A program made the translations under genes and the position numbers. DNA of 53,300 nt. Source: an uncultured Bacteroidales bacterium. Its GTDB lineage: Bacteria > Bacteroidota > Bacteroidia > Bacteroidales > UBA932. This document shows positions 1-10,661 of the stretch, in pieces (position 1 is the first letter of the stretch; each line of letters begins with the position of its first letter). The notes beneath the pieces were generated by a model that saw nothing but the letters and a program-made list of their open reading frames with translations, did no database searches and was not told where the DNA came from. Where the stretch lies: assembly GCA_947165305.1 (NCBI GenBank), contig CAMUZW010000002.1, forward strand, positions 1 through 53,300, written 5' to 3'.

Positions 1-2
1 GG

Positions 3-1673
3 GTCGAGGGCATCGCCGAGATCAACGACGAGACCTCCCGCGAGGGCGTCCGCGTCGTCATCCGTCTCAAGATGGGCGCCAACTCCAATGTGGTCCTCAA
101 CAACCTCTTCAAGTTCTCTCCGCTCCAGTCGAGCTTCGCATTCAACAATGTTGCCCTCGTCAAGGGCCGTCCGCGCACGCTGAGCCTCAAGGAAATCATC
201 GCCAACTTCGTGGAATTCCGCCACGAGGTGGTGGTCCGCCGGACCCGCTTCGACCTCGCAAAGGCCCAGAAGCGCGCCCATCTGGTGGAAGGCCTCCTCA
301 AGGCGATGGATGTCATCGACGAGATCGTACACGTCATCCGTTACGAGTCCAAGACGACCGAAGATGCCAAGAACATCATTATGGAGCGCTTCGGCTTCAC
401 CGACCCCCAGGCGACGGCCATCGTGGAAATGCGTCTGCGGCAGCTCGTCGGACTCGAGCGCGAGAAGCTCCAGAACGAATATGACGAGCTGATGAAGTTC
501 ATCGGCCGGTGCAACGAGATCCTCGCGAGCGTCGAGCTCCAGCTTGCCGTCGTCAAGGACGAGACGCAGGAGCTGAAGGACAAATACGCCGACCCGCGCC
601 GTACCGAGATCAACCTCGCCGTGGGTGATTTCAACCCCGAGGACTTCTACGCCGACGAGGACCAGGTGATCACCATCTCGCACCTCGGATACATCAAGCG
701 CACCCCGCTGACGGAATTCCGCACGCAGAACCGCGGCGGTGTCGGCCTCAAGGGAAGCGCCACGCGCGACGAAGACTTTATCGAGCACATCTATATCGCC
801 AATACGCATTCGACGATGCTTCTGTTTACCCAGAAGGGCCGCTGCTACTGGCTTAAGGTGTACGAGATTCCGGAAGGGACGCGCACTTCGAAGGGACGCG
901 CCATCCAGAACCTCCTCTCCATCGAGGCCGACGACAAGGTCAAGGCATACATCAATGTCAAGAGCCTCAAGGACGAAGAATTCGTCAACAGCCACTATAT
1001 CATGATGGTCACCCGGAACGGTATCATCAAGAAGACCTGCCTGGAGGCGTATTCCCGTCCGCGCACCAACGGCGTCAACGCCATCATCATCCGCGAGGAC
1101 GACGAACTCCTCGAAGCGATCCTCACCAACGGCCGCTGCAACGTCATGATCGCGGCCAACGGCGGACGCTGTGTCCGCTTCGACGAGACCGACGCCCGGC
1201 CGCTCGGCAGGATGTCCTCCGGCGTGCGTGGCATCAATCTTGATGAAGGGGACTTCGTCATCGGTTTTGTCTGTCAGGATCCCGAGGCGGAGGATGCGGA
1301 GCGCAGGCAGGTGCTGGTCGTCAGCGAAAACGGTTTCGGCAAACGTTCCGATCCGGCTGAGTACCGCCAGACATCCAGGGGAGCCAAGGGCGTCAAGACG
1401 ATACAGATTACCGAGAAGACAGGATCGCTCGTGGCGATCAAGAACGTGACCGACGAAGACGACCTCATGATCATCTGCCGTTCGGGAATGACAATCAGGA
1501 TGCCGGTGAGCACCATCCGGGTGACGGGACGCGCCGCCCAGGGAGTGAAGCTCATCAATATCCGCGAAAAGGACTCCATTGCGGCTGTTTCCGTCGTCCA
1601 GCATACTTCCGATGAGGAAGAGGCTCCGGAAGAGACCGTCGCACCGGTACAGGAAGATAATATTAACAATTAA
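3..1673 (+). CDS. gyrA: DNA gyrase subunit A, C-terminal part (5' truncated by window edge)
   Basis: Frame is open from the window start (VEGIAEINDETSREGVRVVIRLKMGANSNVVLNNLFKFSPLQSSFAFNNVALVKGRP); GyrA breakage-reunion domain followed by C-terminal beta-pinwheel repeats. Confidence 0.95.
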   Translation, partial: VEGIAEINDETSREGVRVVIRLKMGANSNVVLNNLFKFSPLQSSFAFNNVALVKGRPRTLSLKEIIANFVEFRHEVVVRRTRFDLAKAQKRAHLVEGLLKAMDVIDEIVHVIRYESKTTEDAKNIIMERFGFTDPQATAIVEMRLRQLVGLEREKLQNEYDELMKFIGRCNEILASVELQLAVVKDETQELKDKYADPRRTEINLAVGDFNPEDFYADEDQVITISHLGYIKRTPLTEFRTQNRGGVGLKGSATRDEDFIEHIYIANTHSTMLLFTQKGRCYWLKVYEIPEGTRTSKGRAIQNLLSIEADDKVKAYINVKSLKDEEFVNSHYIMMVTRNGIIKKTCLEAYSRPRTNGVNAIIIREDDELLEAILTNGRCNVMIAANGGRCVRFDETDARPLGRMSSGVRGINLDEGDFVIGFVCQDPEAEDAERRQVLVVSENGFGKRSDPAEYRQTSRGAKGVKTIQITEKTGSLVAIKNVTDEDDLMIICRSGMTIRMPVSTIRVTGRAAQGVKLINIREKDSIAAVSVVQHTSDEEEAPEETVAPVQEDNINN

Positions 1674-1686
1674 TTGTTCTCAGATT

Positions 1687-3024
1687 ATGAAAAAGATTTT
1701 GACTTTTGCCGCAATCGTTGCACTGAGCGTGCAGTTTGCTTTTGCACAGTCCAAGCCCGAAGACCTCCGCAAGGGGATCGAGAAGGCTTCTGCCGCTACG
1801 CAGGATGCCAAGAAGGCGGCCAAAGTGGCGACCTGGACCAAACTGGGAGAAGCCTATCTCAAGGCTTATCAGCAGCCCACCGCCAACATCCCCAGCATGG
1901 GTGTGACCGCAACGGAACTCGCTCTCCTGATGAATGGTGAGAAACCCAAGAGCGTGGCTCCCGTGACGCTCCAGGGTGAGGCTTATGAGAAGCAGGTCTT
2001 CAAGGACAAGAATCTCTACTTCCAGAACGGACGTCTCGCCTTCGTCGAGATCACCAAACCCGTCCTGGGCAAAGAGGATGCCCTCGAAGGTGTCGTCAAA
2101 GCGTACACCAAGGCCGCCGAAGTGGATACCAAGGGTTCCAAGAAAAAAGAGATTGCCACGGTCATCGGAGACGTTGACAAATTCTATTTCAACGATGCCT
2201 ATACGGCTTTTGTCCTCGGCGACAAGATGAAGGCTTCCGAACTCTTCCTCAAGGCTGCCGAAGTCTCCGTCCTGCCGATGAGCCCGAAGATCGACACCTC
2301 CGCTTTCTTCAACGCGGGTCTCGCCGCCGCCGAAGCCGGCAACCTCGACCAGGCCAAGGCCTGCTACGAGAAGTCGCTCCGCTATGGCTACGACAAGATC
2401 TCCAAGGGATCCATCTATTCCTCCATCGCCAACATCTATATGGAGCAGAAGGACACCCTGGCCGCCAAGAAGTATCTGGAGGACGGTTTCGCCGTCTATC
2501 CCGACAACCCGCAGATCATGACCGACCTCATCAACCTTTACCTGTGGACCAAGGGCGATCCCAAGCAGATCATCACCCTGCTCGACAAGGCAAAGGCCCA
2601 GATGCCCGACAATGCCGGTCTCTATGATGTAGAAGGTGACATCTGGAAGAACCTCGGCAATCGCGAGAATGCGCTTGCGGCTTACAAGAAGTCTCTGGAA
2701 ATCAACCCGAAGGGTGATTATCCTTACTATGCACAGGGCCGCCTCTTCTGCGACTGGTACAACGAAATCGACAACGAGAAAGCCCAGGTGGATCTCCGTG
2801 ACTACAAGAAATACGACGAGCTCGACGCCAAGAGCAAAGAAGTGCTCCAGAAGAGCCTCGAACCGCTTGAGAAATGCTATGAGGTCACGGGCCGCAGCGA
2901 CATGAAGCTCGCCGCCGCCGACCTCCTCAAGAAGGTGTATTTCCAGCTTCGCTCCGTCAAGCCCGAGTACATGGAGTACCACAAGAAGTATGACGAGATC
3001 TGCAAGCAGCTCCAGAGCAAGTAA
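1687..3024 (+). CDS. secreted TPR-repeat protein
   Basis: MKKILTFAAIVALSVQFAFAQ signal peptide; TPR-like helices (AFFNAGLAAAEAGNLDQAKACYEKSLRYG, ENALAAYKKSLEINPKGDYPYYAQG); ORF-track start moved to the ATG at 1687. Confidence 0.8.
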   Translation: MKKILTFAAIVALSVQFAFAQSKPEDLRKGIEKASAATQDAKKAAKVATWTKLGEAYLKAYQQPTANIPSMGVTATELALLMNGEKPKSVAPVTLQGEAYEKQVFKDKNLYFQNGRLAFVEITKPVLGKEDALEGVVKAYTKAAEVDTKGSKKKEIATVIGDVDKFYFNDAYTAFVLGDKMKASELFLKAAEVSVLPMSPKIDTSAFFNAGLAAAEAGNLDQAKACYEKSLRYGYDKISKGSIYSSIANIYMEQKDTLAAKKYLEDGFAVYPDNPQIMTDLINLYLWTKGDPKQIITLLDKAKAQMPDNAGLYDVEGDIWKNLGNRENALAAYKKSLEINPKGDYPYYAQGRLFCDWYNEIDNEKAQVDLRDYKKYDELDAKSKEVLQKSLEPLEKCYEVTGRSDMKLAAADLLKKVYFQLRSVKPEYMEYHKKYDEICKQLQSK

Positions 3025-3982
3025 GATCCTGTCTTTGCTGGCGGCCGCGCTCGTCCTGGCACCGTCCCTCGCGGGACAGTCGAAGGATGCGGACAAAATC
3101 CGGGCGTCGGTCGCCAGGGCCTCCAAAGCGGTCCGTAATCCCGGCAAGGCCGCGAAGACCGCTTCCTGGCTTTCGCTGGCGGAGGCATACGAAGACGCCT
3201 ATTCATTTCCCCTCTCCAACCTCGTTCCCGGAGAGGGGAATTCTGTCCGTACCCTTTCGGTCCGCGGACAGCGCCCCCGGGAAATCATGGCGGCGACGCC
3301 CGTGAGCGGCATCTACAAGAACGTATATTCTGACAAGGACGTCTATTTCGATGCGGACGGGAAGCTCCTGGCCATCCGGGTCACCCGCCCCCTGCTCGAC
3401 ACGGTCGATGCGCTGGCGGGCGCATTGGAGGCTTATAAGAGGGCATATGCCTGCGATCAGAAAGGTTCTTACACGGACCGGATTGCCGACCACATCTCCC
3501 ACATCGCCACCGAGTACAGGACACTGGCCGAAGTGGCCGGGATGCTCGGGGAAAGCGGACAGTCCATGCAGTATTACCGGCTCTCCGCGGCCGCTTCGAT
3601 GATGCCGCCCTGTCAGCAGCCCGACATCCCGTCGCTCCGGATCGTCGCGGCCGAGGACGAACGGCTCATGCTCGAACGGGCGGAGCGCGAGCGGATAGCC
3701 CGCCTCAAGGCGTCCGCCCTGGATATCTATGAAAGGGGAGCGGAAGAGTACCGTGCGGCCATGGCGGTCCTCGACCGTGCGGCAGCCCTTCCGGCGGGGG
3801 AGGACAAGGTGTTTCAGCAACTCCAGACGGCCTTCAAGGAGCAGCTCCTGAAAGCTTCCGTGTCGCTGAAGCAGAGTTATATGCTGACGGATGACGCCGC
3901 CGTGCGAGAGAAAGCCGGTTCGCTGTTACGCGGGATCGCGCTGTTCTTCGGCGTCGAAAGCCTGGACGATCTTGGTGACTAG
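2990..3982 (+). CDS. secreted protein, diverged paralogue of the upstream TPR protein
   Basis: Hydrophobic N-terminus (ILSLLAAALVLAPSLAGQ); colinear similarity to the upstream protein; overlaps it by 35 nt. Confidence 0.7.
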   Translation: MTRSASSSRASKILSLLAAALVLAPSLAGQSKDADKIRASVARASKAVRNPGKAAKTASWLSLAEAYEDAYSFPLSNLVPGEGNSVRTLSVRGQRPREIMAATPVSGIYKNVYSDKDVYFDADGKLLAIRVTRPLLDTVDALAGALEAYKRAYACDQKGSYTDRIADHISHIATEYRTLAEVAGMLGESGQSMQYYRLSAAASMMPPCQQPDIPSLRIVAAEDERLMLERAERERIARLKASALDIYERGAEEYRAAMAVLDRAAALPAGEDKVFQQLQTAFKEQLLKASVSLKQSYMLTDDAAVREKAGSLLRGIALFFGVESLDDLGD

Positions 3983-4879
3983 GGGATGGCGGACGATGTC
4001 TTCCTTGGAGAAGAAGATTGTTCCGACCCCTTTCAGATCCTGCAGCATCCGGATTCCCCTGAGGAGTCCGGAATCTGTTTTATGCGGGAGGTCGATCTGG
4101 CTGGCGTCGCCGGTGACGATGAATTTGGCGTTGGTCCCCATACGGGTCAGGAACATCTTGAGTTGCCCGAGGTTGGTGTTCTGCGCTTCGTCGAGGATGA
4201 CGCAGGCGCGGTCGAGCGTACGGCCGCGCATATAAGCCAGCGGGGCAATCTGGATGGTGCCGTCCGCGATGAATTCCTGCAGCTTGCGGGAAGGAATCAT
4301 GTCTTCCAGCGCATCGTAGAGAGGCTGCAGATACGGGTCCAGCTTGTCTTTGAGGTCGCCCGGAAGGAAGCCGAGCCGCTCACCGGCCTCCACGGCGGGG
4401 CGCGTCAGGATGATCTTGCGGATCTCCCGGTTCTTGAGGGCTCGGACGGCGAGTGCGATGGCGATGTAGGTCTTTCCGGTACCTGCCGGTCCGGTCGCGA
4501 AGATCAGGTCGTTCTCAAAGTAACTCCGGACCATTTCCTGCTGCCGAACGTTGCGGGCCTTGATGGGGCGGCCGTCCGTCCCGTGTACGATGACGGCGTC
4601 CGCCTCGATCCGGAAGCGGTCGGGGGAGGTCTCCCCGGCAAAGACATCTTCGACGTCATATACCGTCAGGCTGGTCTTGTGATGCCGGATTTCGATCAGT
4701 TTGCCGAGGTGCTCGGAAAACGAGGCGATATCGCTCTCGGTACCTTCCAGGATAATCTCGGCCCCCCTGGCCACGACCTTGAGGTGCGGGAAATAGTTGC
4801 AGAATTCGTTCAGGATCTTGTTGCCGGCCCCGTAGATCTCGATGGGGTCGATGGCTTCCAGATGCAGTTTCTTCTTCAT
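3926..4879 (-). CDS. phoH: PhoH family ATPase
   Basis: Walker A FATGPAGTGKTYIAIALAVRAL; ILTRPAVEAGERLGFLPGDLKDKLDPYLQPLYDAL; ILDEAQNT; TGDASQIDLP. Confidence 0.93.
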   Translation of the reverse strand: MKKKLHLEAIDPIEIYGAGNKILNEFCNYFPHLKVVARGAEIILEGTESDIASFSEHLGKLIEIRHHKTSLTVYDVEDVFAGETSPDRFRIEADAVIVHGTDGRPIKARNVRQQEMVRSYFENDLIFATGPAGTGKTYIAIALAVRALKNREIRKIILTRPAVEAGERLGFLPGDLKDKLDPYLQPLYDALEDMIPSRKLQEFIADGTIQIAPLAYMRGRTLDRACVILDEAQNTNLGQLKMFLTRMGTNAKFIVTGDASQIDLPHKTDSGLLRGIRMLQDLKGVGTIFFSKEDIVRHPLVTKIVQAFDAEEQRDPA

Positions 4880-6048
4880 CAGTCTTCTATGCCGGTCTTG
4901 CTTTTGACAAAGCGGTATGTGTTAACCATGTTGGTGTAGTCTTCGCGGATGCGCCATTCCTCCTGCCTCCCGATGTATTCCTTGACGGGGAGGACGCTGT
5001 AGCTGTCCTCGACCATCCGGGGCTTGGTGCACCAGAGATATGAAACGCCGGGCCGGGGAAGCACCTTGCGGATGCGGCCGTGGACGGCGACCTTGACGAG
5101 CGCCATCGCTTCGAGGCGGGCTTCGAGGTCGTTCTGGTTGGATACGGCATTGCCCAGGGAATAGAGCACCGGGACTTCCCGTACCGTGCCGTCGCTGTCC
5201 GTGACCGTGAGGAGTTCGTAATCCTGGACGACGTGCGGATGATGCCCGACGATGAGGTCGACGCCGCTCTTCGCCAGCCAGCGGGCCAGTTCTCCCTGCT
5301 GGGCGTTGTGCCGGAACTGGTATTCGATCCCCCAGTGGGGAATCGCGATGATGACGTCGGCGTGCTGCGCTTTGGCACGGGCGATCGCCTTCGCGATATC
5401 GTCCTTATGCATCAGGTTGACCTTCGGCCAGCGGGTGTCGGATCCGGAATTGGTCCCGTAGGTAAAGTTGAGGATGGCGAATTTGACGCCCTTGACCATG
5501 ACGATGACGGGGTAGCGGGCTTCATCGTCGGCACTGTCCTTGGAAACGCCCGTATAGACAATGCCGGTCGAAGCCTCCAGGGCATCGTACACGCGGATCG
5601 TACGCTTCAGGCCGGCGGATCCCTTGTCGAGAATGTGGTTGTTGGCCGTCAGCAGGACGTCAAATCCGCAGGATGCGATATAGTCGGGATAGGTGTCGGG
5701 CGCGGAGAAGGCGGGATACCCTGTGTAAGGAGGGCCTGCCATCGGAAATTCCATGTTGCAGATGGCGAGGTCCGCGGCTGTAAAACGGTCCTTCAGGTGC
5801 ATGAAGAAGGTGCTGAAGTCATAGTGGTGCGGGTTGTCGCGGTCGGCGCCGGGGTGGGTCTCGCTGTAGACGCGGAAAGCGTCGCGGGACTGCGGTCCGT
5901 GCATCATCACATCCCCGATCAGGACGATGGAGACGGTGTCCTTGCGGAACGAAAAATCCTCGAAAGGAATCCACGGACGTTCGATCTGGGCGCTCAGCGT
6001 CACCGGTATGACGAGAAGCAGGCCTGAGAGGAGGTTTTTCCAATTCAT
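4879..6048 (-). CDS. CapA-family (poly-gamma-glutamate synthesis-like) metallophosphatase, secreted
   Basis: MNWKNLLSGLLLVIPVTLSAQ signal; LIGDVMMHGPQ, CNMEFPMAG, LTANNHILDKG, IPHWGIEYQF, GHHPHVVQ motifs; start refined to 6048; TGATG overlap with phoH. Confidence 0.85.
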   Translation of the reverse strand: MNWKNLLSGLLLVIPVTLSAQIERPWIPFEDFSFRKDTVSIVLIGDVMMHGPQSRDAFRVYSETHPGADRDNPHHYDFSTFFMHLKDRFTAADLAICNMEFPMAGPPYTGYPAFSAPDTYPDYIASCGFDVLLTANNHILDKGSAGLKRTIRVYDALEASTGIVYTGVSKDSADDEARYPVIVMVKGVKFAILNFTYGTNSGSDTRWPKVNLMHKDDIAKAIARAKAQHADVIIAIPHWGIEYQFRHNAQQGELARWLAKSGVDLIVGHHPHVVQDYELLTVTDSDGTVREVPVLYSLGNAVSNQNDLEARLEAMALVKVAVHGRIRKVLPRPGVSYLWCTKPRMVEDSYSVLPVKEYIGRQEEWRIREDYTNMVNTYRFVKSKTGIED

Positions 6049-6053
6049 GTCCA

Positions 6054-6083
6054 CAAATATATGAAATATTTTGAGTAAATTTG
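6054..6083. promoter_or_regulatory. divergent Bacteroidetes-type -7 boxes (TATATTTG on minus at 6061-6054; TAAATTTG on plus at 6076-6083)
   Basis: TAnnTTTG motifs facing opposite ways in the 48-bp intergenic region. Confidence 0.6.
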
Positions 6084-6096
6084 CACTTTTGATGCA

Positions 6097-6531
6097 ATGA
6101 AAATGTATTCTGTCATAGGGCTTGCCTGTGCACTCCTCCTTGCGGCCGGGTGCGACTTCCTGCGTTCGGTCGCCGGAAGGCCCACAACGGAAGAATTGCG
6201 TGCCCTCAGGGAGCAGTCCGCCGCGCCTGCCGTTCCGGAGGCTGCCGTGGCAGAGGAGGAAGAAGACCCGCTTCCGGATTTGCTGTCTTCCTCCGTATCC
6301 GAATCCGGCTATCTTGTCATCGTCGGTGCGTACCGGGAGCCCCGCCATGCGGCTAGGAGCGCCGAGCGCTATCGCCGCGACGGGTATGAGGTTTGCATGG
6401 TGGAGCGGGGCGCCGTCACCCTCGTCGGGCTCTGCCCGAGCAGTGACCGGGAGGAAGCGCGCCGTGCGCTTCTCCGCCTCAGGGCCAAAGGAGCCTGCCC
6501 GGAAGGCTCCTGGATTTTGAACGACCGCTGA
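6097..6531 (+). CDS. SPOR-domain-like lipoprotein
   Basis: Lipobox LLLAAGC; C-terminal GYLVIVGAYREPRHAARSAERYRRDGYEVCMV resembles SPOR. Confidence 0.65.
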   Translation: MKMYSVIGLACALLLAAGCDFLRSVAGRPTTEELRALREQSAAPAVPEAAVAEEEEDPLPDLLSSSVSESGYLVIVGAYREPRHAARSAERYRRDGYEVCMVERGAVTLVGLCPSSDREEARRALLRLRAKGACPEGSWILNDR

Positions 6532-6532
6532 T

Positions 6533-7897
6533 ATGAAACGACTGTTTGCATCGATATGCCTGCTCGGCCTCCTCCTGCCGGCCTGGGGCCAGATCCGTCC
6601 CGGGAGCGTTCTCGACGACCTTGACGACGGCGAGACCGTGGCAGCCCTCAAAGCGCACGTGCGCACCCTTTCCGCAGCCTCCCTGGAAGGGCGTAAAGCC
6701 GGTTCGGAAGGGGAGAAGGCCGCGGCGGACTACGTCGCCTCGGTGCTGAAGCGCTATGACATCGACGTCATTTCCCTCGAAGGGGGAGATCCCTTCGGCA
6801 TCCGCTCCGAGAACGGAGATACCCTTACTTCCCGCAATGTCGTCGCCTTCATTCCGGGCTACGACAAGTCGCTTTCGGACCATTTCATCGTAATCGGCGC
6901 CAGGCTCGACAACCTCGGCAGCGACCGCTACACCGTCGACGGAGCCAGCCGGGAAAGAATCTATTTCGGGGCTAACGGCAACGCATCGGGCATAGCCGCC
7001 CTGCTGGAAGCTGGACGGATGCTCCAGACCAACCGCATTCTCCTGCGCCGTTCGGTCCTCCTGGTCGGCTTCGGCGCTTCCCGAGAGAGTTTCGCCGGCA
7101 GCTGGTACTTCCTGCACCGGGCCTTCAAGGATGTCGGAAACATCGACGCGATGGTCAATCTGGATATGTTGGGAACGGGTTATTCCGGCTTCTACGCCTA
7201 TACGTCATCGAATGCGGACCTCAATGCGATGCTCGGGACGGTTGCGGGCGACCTCAACCCCGTCGTCCCGACGCTGACGGCGGCGGAGCCTTATCCTTCT
7301 GACCATAAAGTCTTCTACGACAAGCAGATTCCGTCCGTCCTCTTCACGACCGGACGCTATCCGGAGCACGATACCGAGAAAGATACCCAGTCCGTCGTCG
7401 ACTACGCCTCGCTCGAGAAAGAGGTAGAATACATCTATAATTTCACCAAATATCTGATCAATGCGCCCGCGCCTTCATTCTTCCCGTCTGCGGACGGCAA
7501 GAAACAGAAATATGCGCCCGACGTGATGTCGTACTACGAATGCGACCACCGCCCCACCTTCCTCAACACGGCCGATCCTTCGGTCTTCCTGCAGAAGTGG
7601 GTGTATCAGTATCTCAAATATCCCCGTCAGGCGGTTGAGAACGGGATTCAGGGTCGTGTGATGGTCGATTTCGTCATTGATGCGACGGGGGCTGTGCGGG
7701 ACGTGAAGGTCTCCCGGGGCGTCGATCCGCTCCTCGACGACGAGGCGGTGCGGGTCATTTCCGCTTCCCCGAAGTGGAAGCCCGGCCGTCATCTCGGCAA
7801 GAAGGTGAGCGTGGCGCTCTCGCTTCCGGTCGAGTTCCGCCTCGAAAAGAAGGGCAGTTTCGGCCTGAACGGCCATAAATTCGGCAAAAAGAAATAA
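6533..7897 (+). CDS. M28-family peptidase-like (probably inactive) domain fused to a TonB C-terminal domain, secreted
   Basis: [20 protein letters not shown] signal; M28 fold motifs [39 protein letters not shown]-terminal [56 protein letters not shown] typical of TonB_C. Confidence 0.85.
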   Translation: MKRLFASICLLGLLLPAWGQIRPGSVLDDLDDGETVAALKAHVRTLSAASLEGRKAGSEGEKAAADYVASVLKRYDIDVISLEGGDPFGIRSENGDTLTSRNVVAFIPGYDKSLSDHFIVIGARLDNLGSDRYTVDGASRERIYFGANGNASGIAALLEAGRMLQTNRILLRRSVLLVGFGASRESFAGSWYFLHRAFKDVGNIDAMVNLDMLGTGYSGFYAYTSSNADLNAMLGTVAGDLNPVVPTLTAAEPYPSDHKVFYDKQIPSVLFTTGRYPEHDTEKDTQSVVDYASLEKEVEYIYNFTKYLINAPAPSFFPSADGKKQKYAPDVMSYYECDHRPTFLNTADPSVFLQKWVYQYLKYPRQAVENGIQGRVMVDFVIDATGAVRDVKVSRGVDPLLDDEAVRVISASPKWKPGRHLGKKVSVALSLPVEFRLEKKGSFGLNGHKFGKKK

Positions 7898-7904
7898 CAG
7901 TTAT

Positions 7905-10661
7905 ATGGATTACGAGTTTCAGAAAATCGAGAAGAAGTGGCAGGACAAGTGGGCCGCCGACAAGACGTTCAAGGTCGGTGTGGATCCCTCCAGACCCAAG
8001 TATTATGTGTTGGACATGTTCCCTTATCCTTCGGGCGCGGGATTGCACGTAGGGCATCCGCTGGGCTACATCGCCAGCGATATTTTCTCCCGCTACAAAC
8101 GGCTCAAGGGCTTTAACGTCCTTCATCCGATGGGCTATGACGCCTTCGGCCTCCCGGCCGAGCAATATGCCATCCAGACGGGTCAGCATCCCGAAATCAC
8201 CACCCACAAGAATGTCGCCCGCTACCGCGCCCAGATGGACCGGATCGGCTTCTCGTATGACTGGGACCGCGAATTCCGCACGTCCGACCCGTCGTATTTC
8301 AAGTGGACCCAGTGGGCGTTCCTCAAGATGTTCGGCAGCTGGTATGACAAGAAGCTGGACAAAGCGCGTCCTGTCGAAGAGCTTGTAAAAGCCTTTGCGG
8401 AAGGCGGATCTGCTGCCGTGGATGCCGCTTCGTCTGATGCGCCGGTCTTTACGGCCGCCGAGTGGAACGCTTTCTCCGACAAGGAGAAATCCGACATTCT
8501 GATGCATTACCGCCTGGCTTACCAGGGCGAGACCTTCGTCAACTGGTGTCCGCAGCTTGGTACCGTCCTGGCCAACGACGAAGTCAAGGAGGGGTATTCC
8601 GTCCGCGGGGGATTCCCGGTGGAGCAGAAGAAGATGACGCAGTGGCAGCTGCGGGTTTCGGCTTATGCCGGCCGCCTGCTGGAAGCGCTTGACCGGCTCG
8701 ACTGGTCTGATTCGCTCAAGGAGATGCAGCGCAACTGGATCGGCCGCAGCGAGGGCGCAGAGATGGTCTTCAAGGTGCGGAACGGCTCCGCCGAATACGA
8801 CATGACCATCTTCACCACCCGGGCCGACACCGTCTTCGGCGTGACCTTCATGGTCCTGGCTCCGGAGAGCGAATGGGTCGAAAAACTCACGGCACCGGAG
8901 CAGAAAGAAGCCGTTGAGGCCTATCTGGCCGAGGTCAAGAAGAAGACCGAGCGCGAACGGATCGCCGGCAAGACGGTATCCGGCGTCTTTACCGGTTCCT
9001 ATGGCATCAACCCCCTGACCGGGAAAGAAGTCCCCGTCTGGATTTCTGAATATGTACTGGCCGGATACGGTACCGGCGCCATCATGGCCGTTCCTGCCCA
9101 CGACAGCCGCGACTATGCATTCGCCCGGAAGTTCGGCCTTCCGGTCATTCCGCTCATCGAGGGTGCCGACGTGCGCGAAGAGAGTTTCGATGCGAAGGAA
9201 GGCATCATGATGAATTCCGGCTTCCTGAACGGTCTCACGGTCAAGGAGGCCATTCCTGCTGCCATCGAGTACATCGAGGCGCACGGCATCGGCCGCCGGA
9301 AGGTCAATTACAAGATCCGTGACGCGATCTTCTCCCGCCAGCGCTATTGGGGAGAACCGTTCCCTATTTATTATAAGGACGGCATCCCGACGCCGCTCCC
9401 GGAGGAAGCCCTGCCCCTGACGCTGCCCGAGGTCGACGAATTCCGGCCGACGGAGGCCGGGGATCCGCCGCTCGCGCGTGCCAAGGACTGGACCTATGAT
9501 GGTTATCCGCTCGAGACCAGCACCATGCCCGGCTTCGCGGGCTCCAGCGCCTACTATCTGCGCTATATGGATCCCCGGAACGACGGTGCGCTCGTCTCAC
9601 CGGAAGCGGATGCATACTGGCGCAACGTGGACCTCTATATCGGCGGCACGGAGCACGCGACGGGCCATTTGATCTACTCCCGCTTCTGGAACAAGGTGCT
9701 CTTCGACCTCGGCTATGTCTGCGAGGACGAGCCCTTCCTGAAGCTGGTCAACCAGGGCATGATCCAGGGACGCTCCAATTTCGTGTACCGGATCGTCGGG
9801 ACCAACACCTTCGTCTCGCTCGGGCTCAAGGACCAGTATAAGACGACCGAAATCCATGTGGATATCTCCCTGGTGCACAATGACCGGCTCGACACCGAAG
9901 CCTTCAAGGCCTGGCGGCCGGACTTCGCGGATGCGGAATTCATCCTCGAAAACGGGGAATACATCTGCGGGTGGGCTATCGAAAAGATGTCCAAGTCGAT
10001 GTTCAACGTCGTCAATCCGGACACCGTCTGCGATACGTACGGCGCCGATACGCTCCGCCTCTACGAGATGTTCCTCGGTCCGCTCGAGCAGAGCAAGCCC
10101 TGGAATACCAAGGGCATCGACGGCGTCAACCGCTTCCTCAAGAAGTTCTGGCGGCTGTTTTGGGACCGCGACCGCTTCCTCGTGAATGATGAGGAACCGA
10201 CCCGGGCGGAGCTCAAGGCTCTTCACACCTTGATCGCCAAGGAGCAGGAAGATATCGAGAATTTCTCGTTCAATACGACGGTCAGCGCGTTCATGATTGC
10301 GCTGTCTGAGCTCGGAGAATGCTCCAAGAGGGCCATCCTCGAACCGCTTACGATCCTGCTGTCGCCCTTCGCCCCGCACATCGCGGAGGAACTCTGGGAG
10401 CAGCTCGGGCATACGGGGAGCGTGGCTTTCGCCGCCTATCCTGCCTATAACGCCGCTTATACCGTTGAGGAGACCTGCACCTATCCGGTCTCGTTCAACG
10501 GGAAGACCCGCTTTATGGCTGACCTGCCGAAGAGCCTGTCGAAGGAAGAAGTGGAGGCCGCGGTCCGCGCCATGGACCAGACGGCAAAATACGTCGGGGA
10601 CGGCACCATCGTCAAGGTGATCGTCGTACCCGGAAGGATTGTCAACATCGTCGTGAAATGA
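7905..10661 (+). CDS. leuS: leucyl-tRNA synthetase
   Basis: [18 protein letters not shown] (HIGH-type), KMSKS motif ([14 protein letters not shown]), CP1 editing domain. Confidence 0.96.
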   Translation: MDYEFQKIEKKWQDKWAADKTFKVGVDPSRPKYYVLDMFPYPSGAGLHVGHPLGYIASDIFSRYKRLKGFNVLHPMGYDAFGLPAEQYAIQTGQHPEITTHKNVARYRAQMDRIGFSYDWDREFRTSDPSYFKWTQWAFLKMFGSWYDKKLDKARPVEELVKAFAEGGSAAVDAASSDAPVFTAAEWNAFSDKEKSDILMHYRLAYQGETFVNWCPQLGTVLANDEVKEGYSVRGGFPVEQKKMTQWQLRVSAYAGRLLEALDRLDWSDSLKEMQRNWIGRSEGAEMVFKVRNGSAEYDMTIFTTRADTVFGVTFMVLAPESEWVEKLTAPEQKEAVEAYLAEVKKKTERERIAGKTVSGVFTGSYGINPLTGKEVPVWISEYVLAGYGTGAIMAVPAHDSRDYAFARKFGLPVIPLIEGADVREESFDAKEGIMMNSGFLNGLTVKEAIPAAIEYIEAHGIGRRKVNYKIRDAIFSRQRYWGEPFPIYYKDGIPTPLPEEALPLTLPEVDEFRPTEAGDPPLARAKDWTYDGYPLETSTMPGFAGSSAYYLRYMDPRNDGALVSPEADAYWRNVDLYIGGTEHATGHLIYSRFWNKVLFDLGYVCEDEPFLKLVNQGMIQGRSNFVYRIVGTNTFVSLGLKDQYKTTEIHVDISLVHNDRLDTEAFKAWRPDFADAEFILENGEYICGWAIEKMSKSMFNVVNPDTVCDTYGADTLRLYEMFLGPLEQSKPWNTKGIDGVNRFLKKFWRLFWDRDRFLVNDEEPTRAELKALHTLIAKEQEDIENFSFNTTVSAFMIALSELGECSKRAILEPLTILLSPFAPHIAEELWEQLGHTGSVAFAAYPAYNAAYTVEETCTYPVSFNGKTRFMADLPKSLSKEEVEAAVRAMDQTAKYVGDGTIVKVIVVPGRIVNIVVK

